A stretch of 64,000 nt of DNA. It comes from Nemertoderma westbladi (taxonomy: Eukaryota; Xenacoelomorpha; Nemertodermatida; Nemertodermatidae). Of the stretch, positions 10,701-22,200 are shown piece after piece. Made by a program: the position numbers and the translations under genes. The first letter of the stretch is position 1. Every line of letters starts with the position of its first letter. A model generated the notes under the pieces. It did no database searches, was not told where the DNA came from, and saw only the letters and a program-made list of their open reading frames with translations. The stretch lies in contig JAUCBJ010007267.1 of the NCBI GenBank assembly GCA_032718475.1, forward strand, positions 28,886-92,885, given 5' to 3'.

Positions 10701-13700
10701 TTTCCACACAGTTGTCATGATCCATTTAAATGCATTTATTCAGATATGTATCAATTATCTAAAATTTATCAATTATTAAAAAGGTAGCGCGGTCAGCCGG
10801 TATTAAAATTATGAAATAAGTTTATTAATTACCATCATTCTCTCATTTACAACTGTTTAGGCTACATATCAGACAGAATACTGGTATCAGTATCTATTGT
10901 ACAGGAGCTGAGTAGTATTATGCTATATAATTATTTCTAAGGCATATAGGCTTTATACCAACATACATACAATTCAGCAATAATACTGCAAAATACTGCT
11001 CTATATACTAATACCGGTACCGATAGCCTAAGAGAACAGCAGTAGAGAAACCGGTAGCATGGAACCTAACGGTAAATTTCTGGCGGACTAAGAAGTAAAA
11101 AAAAGGACATTATTGTGATTTAAACGGACAAGAAAAATTATTGCGATCAATAATTATGGTTAAATATATTGATGGGCCCTCAATTACTATTTGTAATGAA
11201 ATCTAGGGCCAAACCTGAATAATATAGGTAGAAATTATGATGCGGATATTAATGATTTTCAATGAGGAACACGTTGGTTTTTTAATTTCCAAAAAAGTAA
11301 GATAAAGTAAAAGTAGATCAGGAGATATAGAAATTTTTGGAATGTTCGGAATTTAGCCCGCTAAGACTACTAATGTTGTTCAAAGTATCGCGCTTACAAT
11401 CGCAAGTCTGATAATTAGTGAAATATATGAAATAATTTAAATCGCGATTTTGACCATGATGAATTCACTTAAATGAAATAGTTTAAAATTCAAAAATGTT
11501 TAGAATCATCGATAATAGGGGGGTAGGCGAAATATCAAAATCCAAAAATGGCGGGAAATTTGAAGTGATTTTTTTGCATGCACTTTGGGCCCTTTTAACT
11601 CCCGAACCGTTGGTCCAAATAAAAAACCGATTTCAGATTCGTGATCAGCACACTGAAGTTATCTAATAAAAATGTTTTGAAAAAATTCCAATAAGGTTTG
11701 GTGTTTGTCAAAAAATTAAAAAAAATAAATTATTATTCTAGAACTTTAACGACCTATAAAACCAGTGCGGTTTAACGAAATGTAAAACTGACTCGATATC
11801 CGGTGTCAGCGTCCTCGAATTAACTAAATAAAAAGTTTTCAGCCGATTTCGGGACGATTTAGTGTTTACGAAAAAAATTTGAAATGATATCAAAATTATA
11901 GAACTTTCGGCGCCTATAAAAGTCGAACCGTAGGTCGAAATGATAATTTGACTTGAAATTCGGAATCAGCGACCCTAAATTAACTTAAAAAAATTTCGAC
12001 CGATTCTGAGAAAAAAAAAATTTGAGCTCTGAAAATCGGAAAAAACCCACGAGCATCGAAATTTTCAAAAATAAAAATCCGAAAATTTTTTGTCTCCAAT
12101 TTCGATGAAATTTGGTATGCTGGTACCGCTCGCAATTATAAGGTTATCTTTTGAAGGAATTTTGAATTAAATCATTAGGGGCCGAGCTACTGAACTTTGA
12201 ACTTTGATTTGAGGGCCCCCACGGACCCGAAATTTGGGACCTTAAAAATTCGTTTTTTATAAAAATAATATTAAGCGATTTTGTAGAGAATGAAAAGTTA
12301 TTTCGACCGTTTCTAGTCTCAAGGTCAGGGGATTTGCGGTTCTCGAGATATTGCGCATTGAATATCGGGTGTTTTTGCGAGTCGCAAATATTCGGCCCCA
12401 CTTTTCGGGAAGAAGACTCGCTCCAAACAAAAAATTTCCCAGATCCAAAAAGTTACTACCCCCTTTGGTCTGTCTATTAAAAAAAGTTTCGAGATCATAG
12501 CCCCGATAATAAAAAAAGTAGCGTGGAATGCCATTTTCACATTTTTGCGCATTTGCGGATTTTGCGGCTTCGTTTATCGCAACTTCCCGACGACTTTGAA
12601 AAAAAGTGGTTAATATTTCTTCTAGACCTATCTTTCCTCTATCCAACAACGAAAGAATCGTATCCATAGGTGAACGCGCGGCCGAGCTATAGGCGTTTCC
12701 GTGTCGCATCCGTGTTTCCGTGTTTCATTGTCGCATGATCATGCGAAATATGCATTTTACGTTATTGCGGGAAAACGGATGCTACGACCCCCGATTTTTT
12801 TTTGATGAATTCGAAGCTCATCGACATTAGAAACTTTCTGACGAGGGAAATTTCGATTGAAAGTTTTTAAGTTGGTCAACGAAGCCGAGGAAAAAATGGA
12901 AATTTTTTTTATCGCATATCGCGCCCACGTTTGCGTGCGTATCGCGCTTACGAGGTCGAAATTGAAAAATCGAAAACAATCTTGTTTCTTAGAATTTTCT
13001 CCTCTATCTTTCGTACTTTCACCATTTTTGCGTAGCGTGTCCCCTTATATGGTCTAGCCAGCTGGAGACGTAAATTCCTACAAGTTTGGCCTTCTCGGTT
13101 GGTGAGGCGTCGCCGAATTTTGTTGAGGTGGCGTCGCAGGGTTAGGGGGGTCGGGACTCAGCGACATTCAATAAAAATTCCTTCCTCTCAAGGGGAAATT
13201 GGACGCAAATAACATCTGATTACTCTCAAAAATAAAACTGTATCCTGTTCTATTGTGTTTAATTTATTGTTTTGGTTAAAATAACGTGCCACTGTAACCT
13301 GATCCTTTCCCTAAATTGAGAATTTAACATTGAGGCGGGATATTAATTCGCCAAGGCGGGATTTGCGTCGAGTTTCTCCTCCTGTCTCAATTATTCACAC
13401 CTGGTCTTTACAAGGAGTTTTTGAATGTTATAATAATATACATAATATATTTATCTAATGAATATTTTTCTTTCCCTCGCTGCGTCCGCGTTTTGGGAAC
13501 ATTGTTATTACTTACTACCCAGAGTTCTAACGATACCGTACCATTGAGTAGCTCCATGTTAGACCAGTACGATAGCGACAGTGAAGGTGAGAGAAGTGAA
13601 CCCAACGCACTCGGTTGTGGAAGTCCCACCTCCTATACGGTGTTGGACGAATCTACCAGCGGTGGCGGTGGTGGTTGTAGGGGTATGTGTTGGTGTTCGT

Positions 13701-16563
13701 TCACTTATAGGATTAATTCAATGTTGAGTGTATTTCATTACGCACCCCCTCCCGTATGTATATTTGTTGTCGGTCTGACTGTCTTCTGTCTGTTGTAATT
13801 CCTTTAACTACCATAATTTAGATTGCCGTTTGAATCTGAACTCTTTAACTGAAAAATTTAGCCTTCTCCAGAACCCAAATTTTTACTAAGTAAATTTTTA
13901 ATTTTTGCTCTTTATTGTTTTTGTTCCGTCTACTTTTTTTCACTAGTTTTTTTGTTTATGTTTAATTGTTTTTATTTATATTCTAATATGCTATGGTAGT
14001 TGTAGTTGCATGTCTAATTGTTTTATTGAGTGTTTCGTTTAACACATTCTCAGTGAGGACTACGCACACACGTAGTTGGGTGGGTGAGCCTTTCAGCTTC
14101 AGGTTGTGCCAAATATACATTGTCTTGTGTGAAACTCTCAAACTTTGTGATCTGCTAACCCAACTTCTGAGTGAAATTGACATGTTTCCATTTCTTTCAT
14201 TAATTACATAAACGGAATTGTATCCAATTTGGAACATTTCTGGGATTTGACTTCTAAACATTAAGCAAGATTTAGGGATATGTGAGTCAGGGAATTTTAT
14301 AGACATTTTTCCCGAAATTTCATATTTTATTAATTTATTATATAAAGTTTACATTTAATAGTAAATATTTACAGAAATATCCTCTTATTAATTGCATAAA
14401 AAATAGTAATAATAATATTTGAACTAAAATTGTGATTGTGACTTTGTGTTTTGTAAATTTCATTATTTATTAACTAGATGTTTTATATTGAACGCAATTT
14501 TTGAAATTAATACATTTTCAATTTTAACTCTTTTACAATTTAATACGTCCTGCTATTTAGTCAGTTTATACACAATCTGAAGGAAAACACAAGTAGAGTT
14601 GACTATTGTGACGGTCACTGCGATTTTCTACGGTATGCTATAATGTTAGCTTGACTTAGACTAACACATTTGTAGATGAGTGGGAAACTTTAAGGAAAAA
14701 ACAATAAACTCAATAACATTGAATTTAATCCCTAACATTAACAGACATCCCTGTGTAGTCTGCCTTGTACATGTAGAGTACTGTAGTTTGAAGATGCTAA
14801 AGTACTGTATGTACCGGTATAGGCTTTTAGTAAGAACTGATTCAGTCGAAATGTTTCACTTTCTATTTTAAATTACTGAAATAAAATATTTTTCGTCTGG
14901 GGGAGGGGGGTGTATAAATTTACGAAAATAAATTATTTTTGTGACAGAGGGGGGGGGGGGGGGGGGGGGGGGTCAAAAAACTGGAAAATTTGCGTGACAT
15001 ACTTTATGAACGCCCCCTAACGCCGATTTGGTCCGTACTAATTGAAATAGTATGAGTATTAATGATATCCGGATGTGGATATATGAAGGTGGTGATGATA
15101 CCCGTGCATCAATCAATTCAAAGTGTTATAATTTATGCAGTAATTTCTTTTATTATCGCCATAATTATGATATTTTGTTTGGTGGGCGTTGGACACCGAA
15201 TTATGTTTCTTGTTAAGTTTTAACTGGTTTAATTTGTAGGTGAGCCAATGCTGGCTGGCCACGTCATTGTTCCCTTCCAGTATGACGTCATTCCACCGAA
15301 CCTTCATCTGATGGGTGAAATATTTCTACCTCCGTTTGTTAGACAGGGTTTCAGTCTGGTCCTGCTTATTAACTTGTGAGTTGAATTGGGGGGGGGGGGG
15401 GGGGGGGGTTGGTTGTGTAGGACGTTGCGGTCTAAATTGGTTTTTTAGTGTAGATTTTTTAGGGGGCCGGATATTTCTTCTTAGTTTATTACAGTAGCTG
15501 AATAAAATAAATCAACTATTATATTATCACTTATTGCATACAGTAAACTGTATGGAATTTGATAATGTTCCAGAATTTTGTTTTCTTTATTAAATATAAT
15601 AAATGGCCTGCAGCGGAAGCAAATACACGCAATTTTCTAACGCCCATATCTCAGCCATATCCAAACAAAATTCAACATATTTTGGAATGGGGGGGGGGGG
15701 GGGGGTGGGTGTCATGTCCCTGAATTGCTACACTATATTCCAGGGCACGGTGATTTCTTTTGTGCGACACTATTTTCTGATTCTGACGATTCGTAAATTT
15801 TACCGCCAATCTCATCCAATATCATTATTTATTCTCTTTAGTATCGCTTTATTAATCACATACGCCCTCGCCGGAAGCCAAGCCTACGCTAACCTTCTAA
15901 TGATTCCATTCTATTACGTAATACCTGTGTTCGTATGGTGTCTCACCGGGTTGGTTCTCTTCGCCTGGGTTATTGTCCAACCCGTTGTCTCTCTGCTTAC
16001 TATTGCAAAGGGATCATTATTGGTTGCTACTGTGAGTATATGGTTGCTAAGGGATCATTATTGGTTGCTACTGTGAGTATATGGTTGCTAAGGGATCATT
16101 ATTGGTTGCTACTGTGAGTATATGGTTGCTAAGGGATCATTATTGGTTGCTACTGTTGAGTATATGGTTGCTAAGGGATCACTATAAGTATTACTTTGCT
16201 TTGAAAATTATTTGTTTTAAATCGAAAGTTCAACTGGATTTTAAATATTATTCTCTTTACAGTTCCGGATATTTGCGCTGTTTATTACTATCGCACTTCT
16301 TTGTTTCTTATATTTTGTTGTGACTTGTTTATGTTTATTTTAGTTGTTTACAATGTAAGAATACAGACTATACAGATATCATATCGTCGTTTTCATTTGT
16401 TAAGGTGGTTGTTACGTTTTTGGTTGCCCAGGAGATCAACCATCCAATCAGTAACGACTTTACTTTCTTGGGGGAACCGTTTCTAATGGGGACGGTGGCG
16501 CTGGGAGGAATAATCAATGTAATGCCTATGTTGTATGAGAAGATATCTGGGACAGTAGAGCAG
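7584..16563 (+). CDS. Multi-span amino-acid-transporter-like gene, five exons, 3' part missing
   Basis: Five exons (A 7584-7792, B 13523-13682, C 15240-15375, D 15842-16031, E 16405-16563) have consensus AG/GT borders and fully compatible phases: A enters in phase 1; A-B 0; B-C 1; C-D 2; D-E 0; E leaves in 0. They give about 284 codons. The protein shows roughly six hydrophobic segments: ATILGTGVLGLP and its neighbour in exon A, one across C/D, VIPVFVWCLTGLVLFAWVIV in D, one across D/E, and GTVALGGIINVMP in E. The GTG-LGLP motif of the first segment and the overall look fit the amino acid/auxin permease (AAAP; SLC32/36/38-like) superfamily; that assignment is from memory of the family. A full member has about 11 spans, so this is about half. 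No further exon was found before 49 kb. The start codon is not certain. Confidence 0.7.
8403..9060. repeat. 53-bp minisatellite derived from a MITE end
   Basis: About 12.4 units of 53 bp; one unit carries a 5-bp T-run insertion. Core words are cccccatgtgaagaatacca and gactttctgccgttatattt, ending cactttgcag. The ccccatgtgaagaataccag part is the left terminal inverted repeat of the element at 9041-9264, so the array appears to have grown from that terminus. Each unit ends in an acceptor-like sequence (tatatttcactttgcag), but no coding exon follows. Confidence 0.85.
9041..9264. mobile_element. MITE-like element with 27-bp terminal inverted repeats
   Basis: The left end, cccatgtgaagaataccagg followed by ttttcac, is repeated in inverted form at about 9237-9263 with 2 mismatches in 27. 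The interior is about 170 bp, non-coding and AT-rich. It contains caggttacag and ctaaccaaaacaataaacga, the same words that form the unit of the neighbouring 66-bp minisatellite. The target-site duplication is obscured on the left by the 53-bp array. Confidence 0.65.
9405..10470. repeat. ~66-bp minisatellite (about 13-14 units)
   Basis: Unit core words are gggaaaggagcaggttacag, aggcgggattttctaacc and aaaacaataaacgatcac. Two units at 9405-9515 are separated from the main array (9700-10470) by about 190 bp. Part of the array repeats at a higher order: the pair containing cataggtggtattttc and aatggtaacattacc occurs near 9890-10000 and again near 10175-10290. The unit matches the interior of the MITE at 9041-9264. 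Confidence 0.8.
10471..11090. other. Non-coding intronic stretch
   Basis: AT-rich sequence within the intron between transporter exons A and B. No exon, RNA gene or clear repeat was recognised. Confidence 0.4.
11591..12010. repeat. Degenerate tandem repeat, about 150-160 bp unit
   Basis: Three diverged units start near 11591, 11741 and 11901. They share the order: aacttt/cttttaact, cctataaaa, cg(a)accg(t)..ggt, a segment ending atcagcgacc or gtcagcgtcc, attaactaaa, and ttt..gaccgattt. The flanks (11090-13060) have a similar style, with many gaaattt and aaaatcg words, suggesting one larger decayed element. No protein was recognised on either strand; minus-strand frames near 12.3-12.7 kb have no domain I know. 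Confidence 0.45.
13246..13322 (-). repeat. Inverted copy of the 66-bp minisatellite unit
   Basis: Read on the minus strand, this has aattt-gggaaagga-caggttacag, then aaccaaaacaataaa, matching one unit of the 9405-10470 array. It is followed on the plus strand by two gaggcgggat-type words. It is probably a remnant of the same MITE family in opposite orientation, about 2.8 kb away. Confidence 0.7.
13523..13682 (+). CDS. Transporter exon B
   Basis: Acceptor ttacttactacccag, phase 0 in; donor gtatgt at 13683, phase 1 out. It encodes a hydrophilic, acidic segment (DQYDSDSEGERSEP) ending in Gly repeats, a plausible cytoplasmic loop between membrane segments. It is identified by phase compatibility and splice signals rather than homology, so it is less certain than exons A and D. 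Confidence 0.5.
13683..15239. other. Intron between exons B and C, with a poly-G tract
   Basis: AT-rich, no additional exon recognised. It contains a pure run of 24 G at 14949-14972 preceded by a shorter G-rich stretch near 14900. Confidence 0.5.
15240..15375 (+). CDS. Transporter exon C
   Basis: Acceptor ctggtttaatttgtag, donor gtgagt at 15376. It enters in phase 1 and leaves in phase 2, exactly bridging exons B and D. It encodes GEPMLAGHVIVPFQYDVIPP and then a hydrophobic stretch (GFSLVLLIN) that runs on into exon D. A run of 21 G begins 12 nt after the donor (15388-15408). The exon was found by phase and splice signals. Confidence 0.55.
15376..15841. other. Intron between exons C and D with two poly-G tracts
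   Basis: The 466-nt intron has G runs at 15388-15408 (21) and 15689-15705 (17), the first immediately downstream of the donor. G-runs near donors are known binding sites for hnRNP H/F in animals; a role here is only inferred. Confidence 0.5.
15842..16031 (+). CDS. Transporter exon D
   Basis: Acceptor atttattctctttag. It encodes IALLITYALAGSQAYANLL, then VIPVFVWCLTGLVLFAWVIV and QPVVSLLTIAKGSLLVAT, and leaves in phase 0 at donor gtgagt (16032). The last 24 nt of the exon and the first 17 nt of the intron are the unit of a 41-bp tandem repeat that extends into the intron, so the donor exists in several copies. Only the first donor keeps the frame with exon E; reading through meets TGA at the second copy. 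Confidence 0.75.
16008..16185. repeat. 41-bp tandem repeat spanning the exon D donor site
   Basis: The unit starts aagggatcattattggttgc, continues tactgtgagtatatggttgc and ends in t. Copies of aagggatca start at 16008, 16049, 16090, 16131 and 16173. Intact GTGAGT donors lie at 16032, 16073 and 16114; the fourth is mutated to gttgag at 16155. The repeat is half exon, half intron. Confidence 0.9.
16405..16563 (+). CDS. Transporter exon E
   Basis: Acceptor tcgttttcatttgttaag, phase 0. It encodes VVVTFLVAQEINHPISNDF, then FLMGTVALGGIINVMPMLY and YEKISGTVEQ, ending in phase 0 at CAG|gtaggt. The last 19 nt (atctgggacagtagagcag) plus the next 7 nt of intron are the monomer of the 26-bp satellite that fills the following 22 kb. 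I found no following exon within the window, so either the intron exceeds 22 kb or the gene is broken here. Confidence 0.75.
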
Positions 16564-16599
16564 GTAGGTTATCTGGGACGACAGTAGAGCAGGTAGCTT
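16545..16599. repeat. Origin of the 26-bp satellite at exon E end
   Basis: The first monomer is the exon itself: atctgggacagtagagcag then gtaggtt. A 29-bp variant (with gggacgacagtag) follows, then a changed tcaggtagctt, where LINE copy 1 starts. Confidence 0.85.
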
Positions 16600-19220
16600 A
16601 TCAGGTAGCTTATTACAGGTCAGGTCAGGTATTCTAGGTCATTGATCAAGAAAACTTGCCACCTCCATGCAGCATAAAGGCCCTCTTACTAGGGCAAATC
16701 TGGTCCTGTAACTAGGACCCCCTTCGTTCTGGGATAAGGACGCCCTTGGTCCTGGATTAAGGACCCATATACTTGGGTGCAGGGGTATATGGCCTGGCCA
16801 GGCAGATGGTGATCTACCAATGGCTGGTCAGGAGTAGAGTGTTCTCATGTCCAATCTGAGTGCACTTCACTGCGACCTGCACCTGGCAGCAGGGGTACAG
16901 GGCATGACCCAGCAGATGAGCTGCACAGCCAATGGTGGGTCATGTGCGCCAGAGTAGATATGGGTGATGGGCCGCATATCTGACTCCACCGCGACACCCA
17001 CCCTGTGGAATGGCAAACCAGGGTGTGGTATTTGCCCCGAGAGCCCACCGGCAAAAAAGCACCCCCCAACCCCCACTATGGATTACATCAGTAATGCGGA
17101 GGTCCAGCAACTAGAGGCCAGTGGAATGACTGGACACAATCGGCCTCACAGGCGTCAGTTAACTCCTGACCGGCTGCCTGTCTCACCCCCTACTGGAGAG
17201 AGAGCGGCAATCAATTCTTTGAGTCCCTTTCCTGATGACCTTTCTGGCCCAAACCCTGGGTCACCAGGGAGGCCAGATTGCGAGGGGGAGAGGGATTCTG
17301 GAGTTGGAGGCTACTCTCATGTTCCACCCCGACCAACAAAGCCATTGGTGAATCTGAGGCAAGTCACTAGACTAGCCTCAATAAACACCCTAACACTCGG
17401 GTCCCCAATGCGACAAGGTGAGCTGACTGCCTTGGCAGATAAGCTTTCTCTTAGTGCAGTGGGTGTTCAAGAGCACCGAATGCAGACTGGACAGACTGAT
17501 GAGGTTCTGATTAAGGACATGGGGGGCGCTTGGCGACTCGCCCTCGCTTCAGCAGATGATAGTGGCAATGGTGGATCCAACTCTGGTAACTCTGGCAATG
17601 GTGGATCCTATTGATGAATCCAACTGCACATACAGCATTGGACAAAATATACCAAATCTCTAACCGCATCATCCGTTGCCAAACGTCCATGTTCTGGAAG
17701 ACTGGCTAAGAAGTTTCCTAAGGTGGTTCTGATCTGATTGTGTGCCACTCTCCAACTAGTGTTGCCCCTGTAGAGGACGTGGAAAATTTCTACCAGAATC
17801 TACAAGCAGCTACTTATGGAGTGGATCAGCAAGCATTCTTAACATTCCTGGGAGACTTTAATGCAAGTCTGCATCAATCACCTGCATCGCCCTGGGTCTA
17901 TAGCAATAGTGTTAACATAAATTCTGTCCATCTTCAGGATTTTATCTCTGGAAATTGATTGTTTTCGGCTGGAACCCAGTTCAAGAAGCGAACTGGAAAG
18001 CTATGGACTCATAGTTGACCCAGTGATCACAAGTCCCAGATAGACCATATCATGTTTCGTAGGAAATACTAGGAGCTCTATACAAGACTGTAATGGATTT
18101 ACACTACGACCCTTTTCCAGTGATTACCGCCTTATTGTGGCCAAGGTAAGACTTAGTCTGCGTGCTAGCAGAACAACGAAATCTGCCTTGCCGCGGCATG
18201 ACTGGTCCTCTCTGTTGCAACAGCCAAGTGTGAGATCCAGCTTCACACTACAGCTGAGCAACAGGTATGAGGTTCTTGCCTCTGAAGCGGCAGATCACTG
18301 CGAGGGCTATACTGCCTTCACAGAAGCAGTTAAATTATAAGCTGCAGAAACAGTTCCTGTATACCCTCGAAACAGGAAAATGGCCCCCTGGACTGACAAC
18401 AAAATTCAGAAGTGCCGAAATGACCTCTACAAGGCGCAGAAAGAGTCCCGACTCAAACAGACTTCAGCGGCCAAGAATGCAGTTAAGGCTGCATCTAGGT
18501 CCCTGAACAGGCAGTACTCTGTTAATCTACAGGAGCTAATAAACCAACAGGTTGATGCCATCAATGAAAGCTGCTGCAAAGAGCATTAAGACCAATCGTG
18601 CCAGTGGAGTAGATGGTGTTCCCCCTGAGGTCTTTAAAATACCTGAGTGTTTAAAGCTCATCTATCCCACCATAGTAGACATGTACCGAACAACAAGAGT
18701 CCCACAAGAAATGAAAACAAATAAGTTGGTGCCAGTTCCCAAGAAGGGCAACCTAACACTCTATGGTTCTTTTCGGGGAATCTCATTGATCTCGATTGCT
18801 GCAAAGCTATACAATAGAATTCTACTAAATCGCATCAGGGATCCCATTGAGAGACTGCTCCGTGGAAATCAGAATGGGTTCCGTAAAGGTCGTGGGACCA
18901 TGGAGCCCATTTTGGCACTTAGAAGGATAATTGAAGAGTTATCAAAAAAGAAAGACAGGCATCTGGCTGTTGTCTTTGTTGACTTCTTCAAGGTCTTTGA
19001 TTCAGTCTCTCGCTCACGTATGTTCAGCATACTTTCATTATATGGGATTCCTGATGAAATTATTGCAGCAATCAGATCAGTATACGATGGTTCGACAACA
19101 TTTGTGTCTACTGTTGACGGTGACACAGAACCATTTGAAGTGTTATGGGGCGTCCTCCAGGGAGACACACTTGCACCATTCTTGTTCATAATTGTAGTTG
19201 ACTATGTTCTACGCATGTCC
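16600..19220 (+). mobile_element. Decayed non-LTR retrotransposon fragment, copy 1
   Basis: About 2.6 kb with remnants, in order, of a leader region, a 5' coding segment, an AP-type endonuclease (QEHRMQTG near 17470; FLGDFNASL near 17850; IDHIMF near 18040), a linker and the N-terminal two thirds of a reverse transcriptase. Frames are broken by stops and an apparent internal deletion near 17610. The element stops before the catalytic (Y/F)xDD box and passes directly into satellite, so its 3' end is missing. The clade (RTE/jockey-like) cannot be fixed by eye. It is the only copy without the single-C insertion near 18700, so its RT frame is open longest. Confidence 0.85.
18576..19219 (+). pseudogene. 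Truncated LINE reverse transcriptase (copy 1)
   Basis: The frame encodes NRASGVDGVPPEVFK, VPVPKKGNLTLYGSFRGIS, NQNGFRKGRGTMEPIL, VVFVDFFKVFDSVSRSRM and VLQGDTLAPFLFIIVVDYVL. These are RT blocks up to the one containing QG-x-LAP. The block-A aspartate is present (FVDFFKVFDS; most families have FVDFSKAFD). The xADD block, thumb and 3' region are absent because satellite begins at about 19221, so it cannot be a functional polymerase. The reading frame runs on a few codons into satellite. Confidence 0.85.
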
Positions 19221-22200
19221 TGGTTATCTGGGACAGTAGAGCAGGTAGGTTATCTGGGACGACAGTAGAGCAGGTAGGTTATCTGGCACAGTAGAGTAGG
19301 TAGGTTATCTGGGACAGTAGAGTAGGTAGGTTATCTGGGACAGTAGAGTAGGTAGGTTATCTGGGCCATTAGAGTAGGTAGGTTATCTGGGACAGTAGAG
19401 CAGGTAGGTTATCTGGGACAGTAGAGGAGGTAGGTTATCTGGGACAGTAGAGTAGGTAGGTTATCTGGGATAGTAGAGCAGGTAGGTTATCTGGGACAGT
19501 AGAGCAGGTAGGTTATCTGGGACAGTAGAGCAGGTATGTTATCTGGGACAGTAGAGCAGGTAGGTTATCTGGGACAGTAGAGCAGGTAGGTTATCTGGGA
19601 CGACAGTAGAGCAGGTAGGTTATCTGGGACGACAGTAGAGCAGGTAGGTTATCTGGGACATTAGAGTAGGTAGGTTATCTGGGACAGTAGAGCAGGTAGG
19701 TTATCTGGGACAGTAGAGCAGGTAGGTTATATGGGACATTAGAGTAGGTAGGTTATCTGGGACAGTAGAGCAGGTAGGTTATCTGGGACAGTAGAGTGTA
19801 GGTTATCTGGGACAGTAGAGCAGGTAGGTTATCTGGGACAGTAGAGTAGGTAGGTTATCTGGGACAGTAGAGTGTAGGTTATCTGGGACAGTAGAGCAGG
19901 TAGGTTATCTGGGACAGTAGAGCAGGTAGGTTATCTGGGACAGTAGAGCAGGTAGGTTATCTGGGACAGTAGAGCAGGTAGGTTATCTGGGACAGTAGAG
20001 TGTAGGTTATCTGGGACAGTAGAGCAGGTAGGTTATCTGGGACAGTAGAGCAGGTAGGTTATCTGGGACAGTAGAGCAGGTAGGTTATCTGGGACAGTAG
20101 AGCAGGTAGGTTATATGGGACATTAGAGTAGGTAGGTTATCTGGGACAGTAGAGCAGGTAGGTTATCTGGGACAGTAGAGCAGGTAGGTTATCTGGGACA
20201 GTAGAGTAGGTAGGTTATCTGGGACAGTAGAGCAGGTAGGTTATCTGGGACAGTAGAGCAGGTAGGTTATCTGGGACAGTAGAGTGTAGGTTATCTGGGA
20301 CAGTAGAGCAGGTAGGTTATCTGGGACAGTAGAGCAGGTAGGTTATCTGGGACAGTAGAGTGTAGGTTATCTGGGACAGTAGAGCAGGTAGGTTATCTGG
20401 GACAGTAGAGCAGGTAGGTTATCTGGGACAGTAGAGCAGGTAGGTTATCTGGGACAGTAGAGCAGGTAGGTTATCTGGGACAGTAGAGTGTAGGTTATCT
20501 GGGACAGTAGAGCAGGTAGGTTATCTGGGACAGTAGAGCAGGTAGGTTATCTGGGACAGTAGAGCAGGTAGGTTATCTGGGACAGTAGAGCAGGTAGGTT
20601 ATATGGGACATTAGAGTAGGTAGGTTATCTGGGACAGTAGAGCAGGTAGGTTATCTGGGACAGTAGAGTGTAGGTTATCTGGGACAGTAGAGTAGGTAGG
20701 TTATCTGGGACAGTAGAGCAGGTAGGTTATCTGAGACAGTAGAGTGTAGGTTATCTGGGACAGTAGAGCAGGTAGGTTATCTGGGACAGTAGAGCAGGTA
20801 GGTTATCTGGGACAGTAGAGTGTAGGTTATCTGGGACAGTAGAGCAGGTAGGTTATCTGGGACAGTAGAGCAGGTAGGTTATCTGGGACAGTAGAGCAGG
20901 TAGGTTATCTGGGACGACAGTAGAGCAGGTAGGTTATCTGGGACAGTAGAGCAGGTAGGTTATCTGGGACAGTAGAGCAGGTAGGTTATCTGGGACGACA
21001 GTAGAGCAGGTAGGTTATCTGGGACAGTAGAGCAGGTAGGTTATCTGGGACATTAGAGTAGGTAGGTTATCTGGGACAGTAGAGCAGGTAGGTTATCTGG
21101 GACATTAGAGTAGGTAGGTTATCTGGGACAGTAGAGCAGGTAGGTTATCTGGGACAGTAGAGTGTAGGTTATCTGGGACAGTAGAGCAGGTAGGTTATCT
21201 GGGACAGTAGAGCAGGTAGGTTATCTGGGACAGTAGAGCAGGTAGGTTATCTGGGACAGTAGAGCAGGTAGGTTATCTGGGACAGTAGAGCAGGTAGGTT
21301 ATCTGGGACATTATAGTAGGTAGGTTATCTGGGACAGTAGAGTAGGTAGGTTATCTGGGACAGTAGAGCAGGTAGGTTATCTGGGACAGTAGAGTGTAGG
21401 TTATCTGGGACAGTAGAGCAGGTAGGTTATCTGGGACAGTAGAGCAGGTAGGTTATCTGGGACAGTAGAGCAGGTAGGTTATCTGGGACAGTAGAGCAGG
21501 TAGGTTATCTGGGACAGTAGAGCAGGTAGGTTATCTGGGACAGTAGAGCAGGTAGGTTATCTGGGACGACAGTAGAGCAGGTAGGTTATCTGGGACAGTA
21601 GAGTAGGTAGGTTATCTGGGACAGTAGAGTAGGTAGCTTATCTGGGACAGTAGAGCAGGTAGGTTATCTGGGACAGTAGAGCAGGTAGGTTATCTGGGAC
21701 AGTAGAGCAGGTAGGTTATCTGGGACAGTAGAGTAGGTAGGTTATCTGGGACAGTAGAGCAGGTAGGTTATCTGGGACGACAGTAGAGCAGGTAGGTTAT
21801 CTGGGACAGTAGAGTAGGTAGGTTATCTGGGACAGTAGAGTAGGTAGGTTATCTGGGACAGTAGAGCAGGTAGGTTATCTGGGACAGTAGAGCAGGTAGG
21901 TTATCTGGGACAGTAGAGCAGGTAGGTTATCTGGGACAGTAGAGCAGGTAGGTTATCTGGGACAGTAGAGCAGGTAGGTTATCTGGGACGACAGTAGAGC
22001 AGGTAGGTTATCTGGGACAGTAGAGTAGGTAGGTTATCTGGGACAGTAGAGTAGGTAGCTTATCTGGGACAGTAGAGCAGGTAGGTTATCTGGGACAGTA
22101 GAGTAGGTAGGTTATCTGGGACGACAGTAGAGTAGGTAGGTTATCTGGGACAGTAGAGTAGGTAGGTTATCTGGGACAGTAGAGTAGGTAGGTTATCTGG

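Noticed and set aside
12257-12709. Minus-strand 150-codon frame
   Set aside because: No recognisable domain; overlaps other frames in decayed repeat-like sequence.
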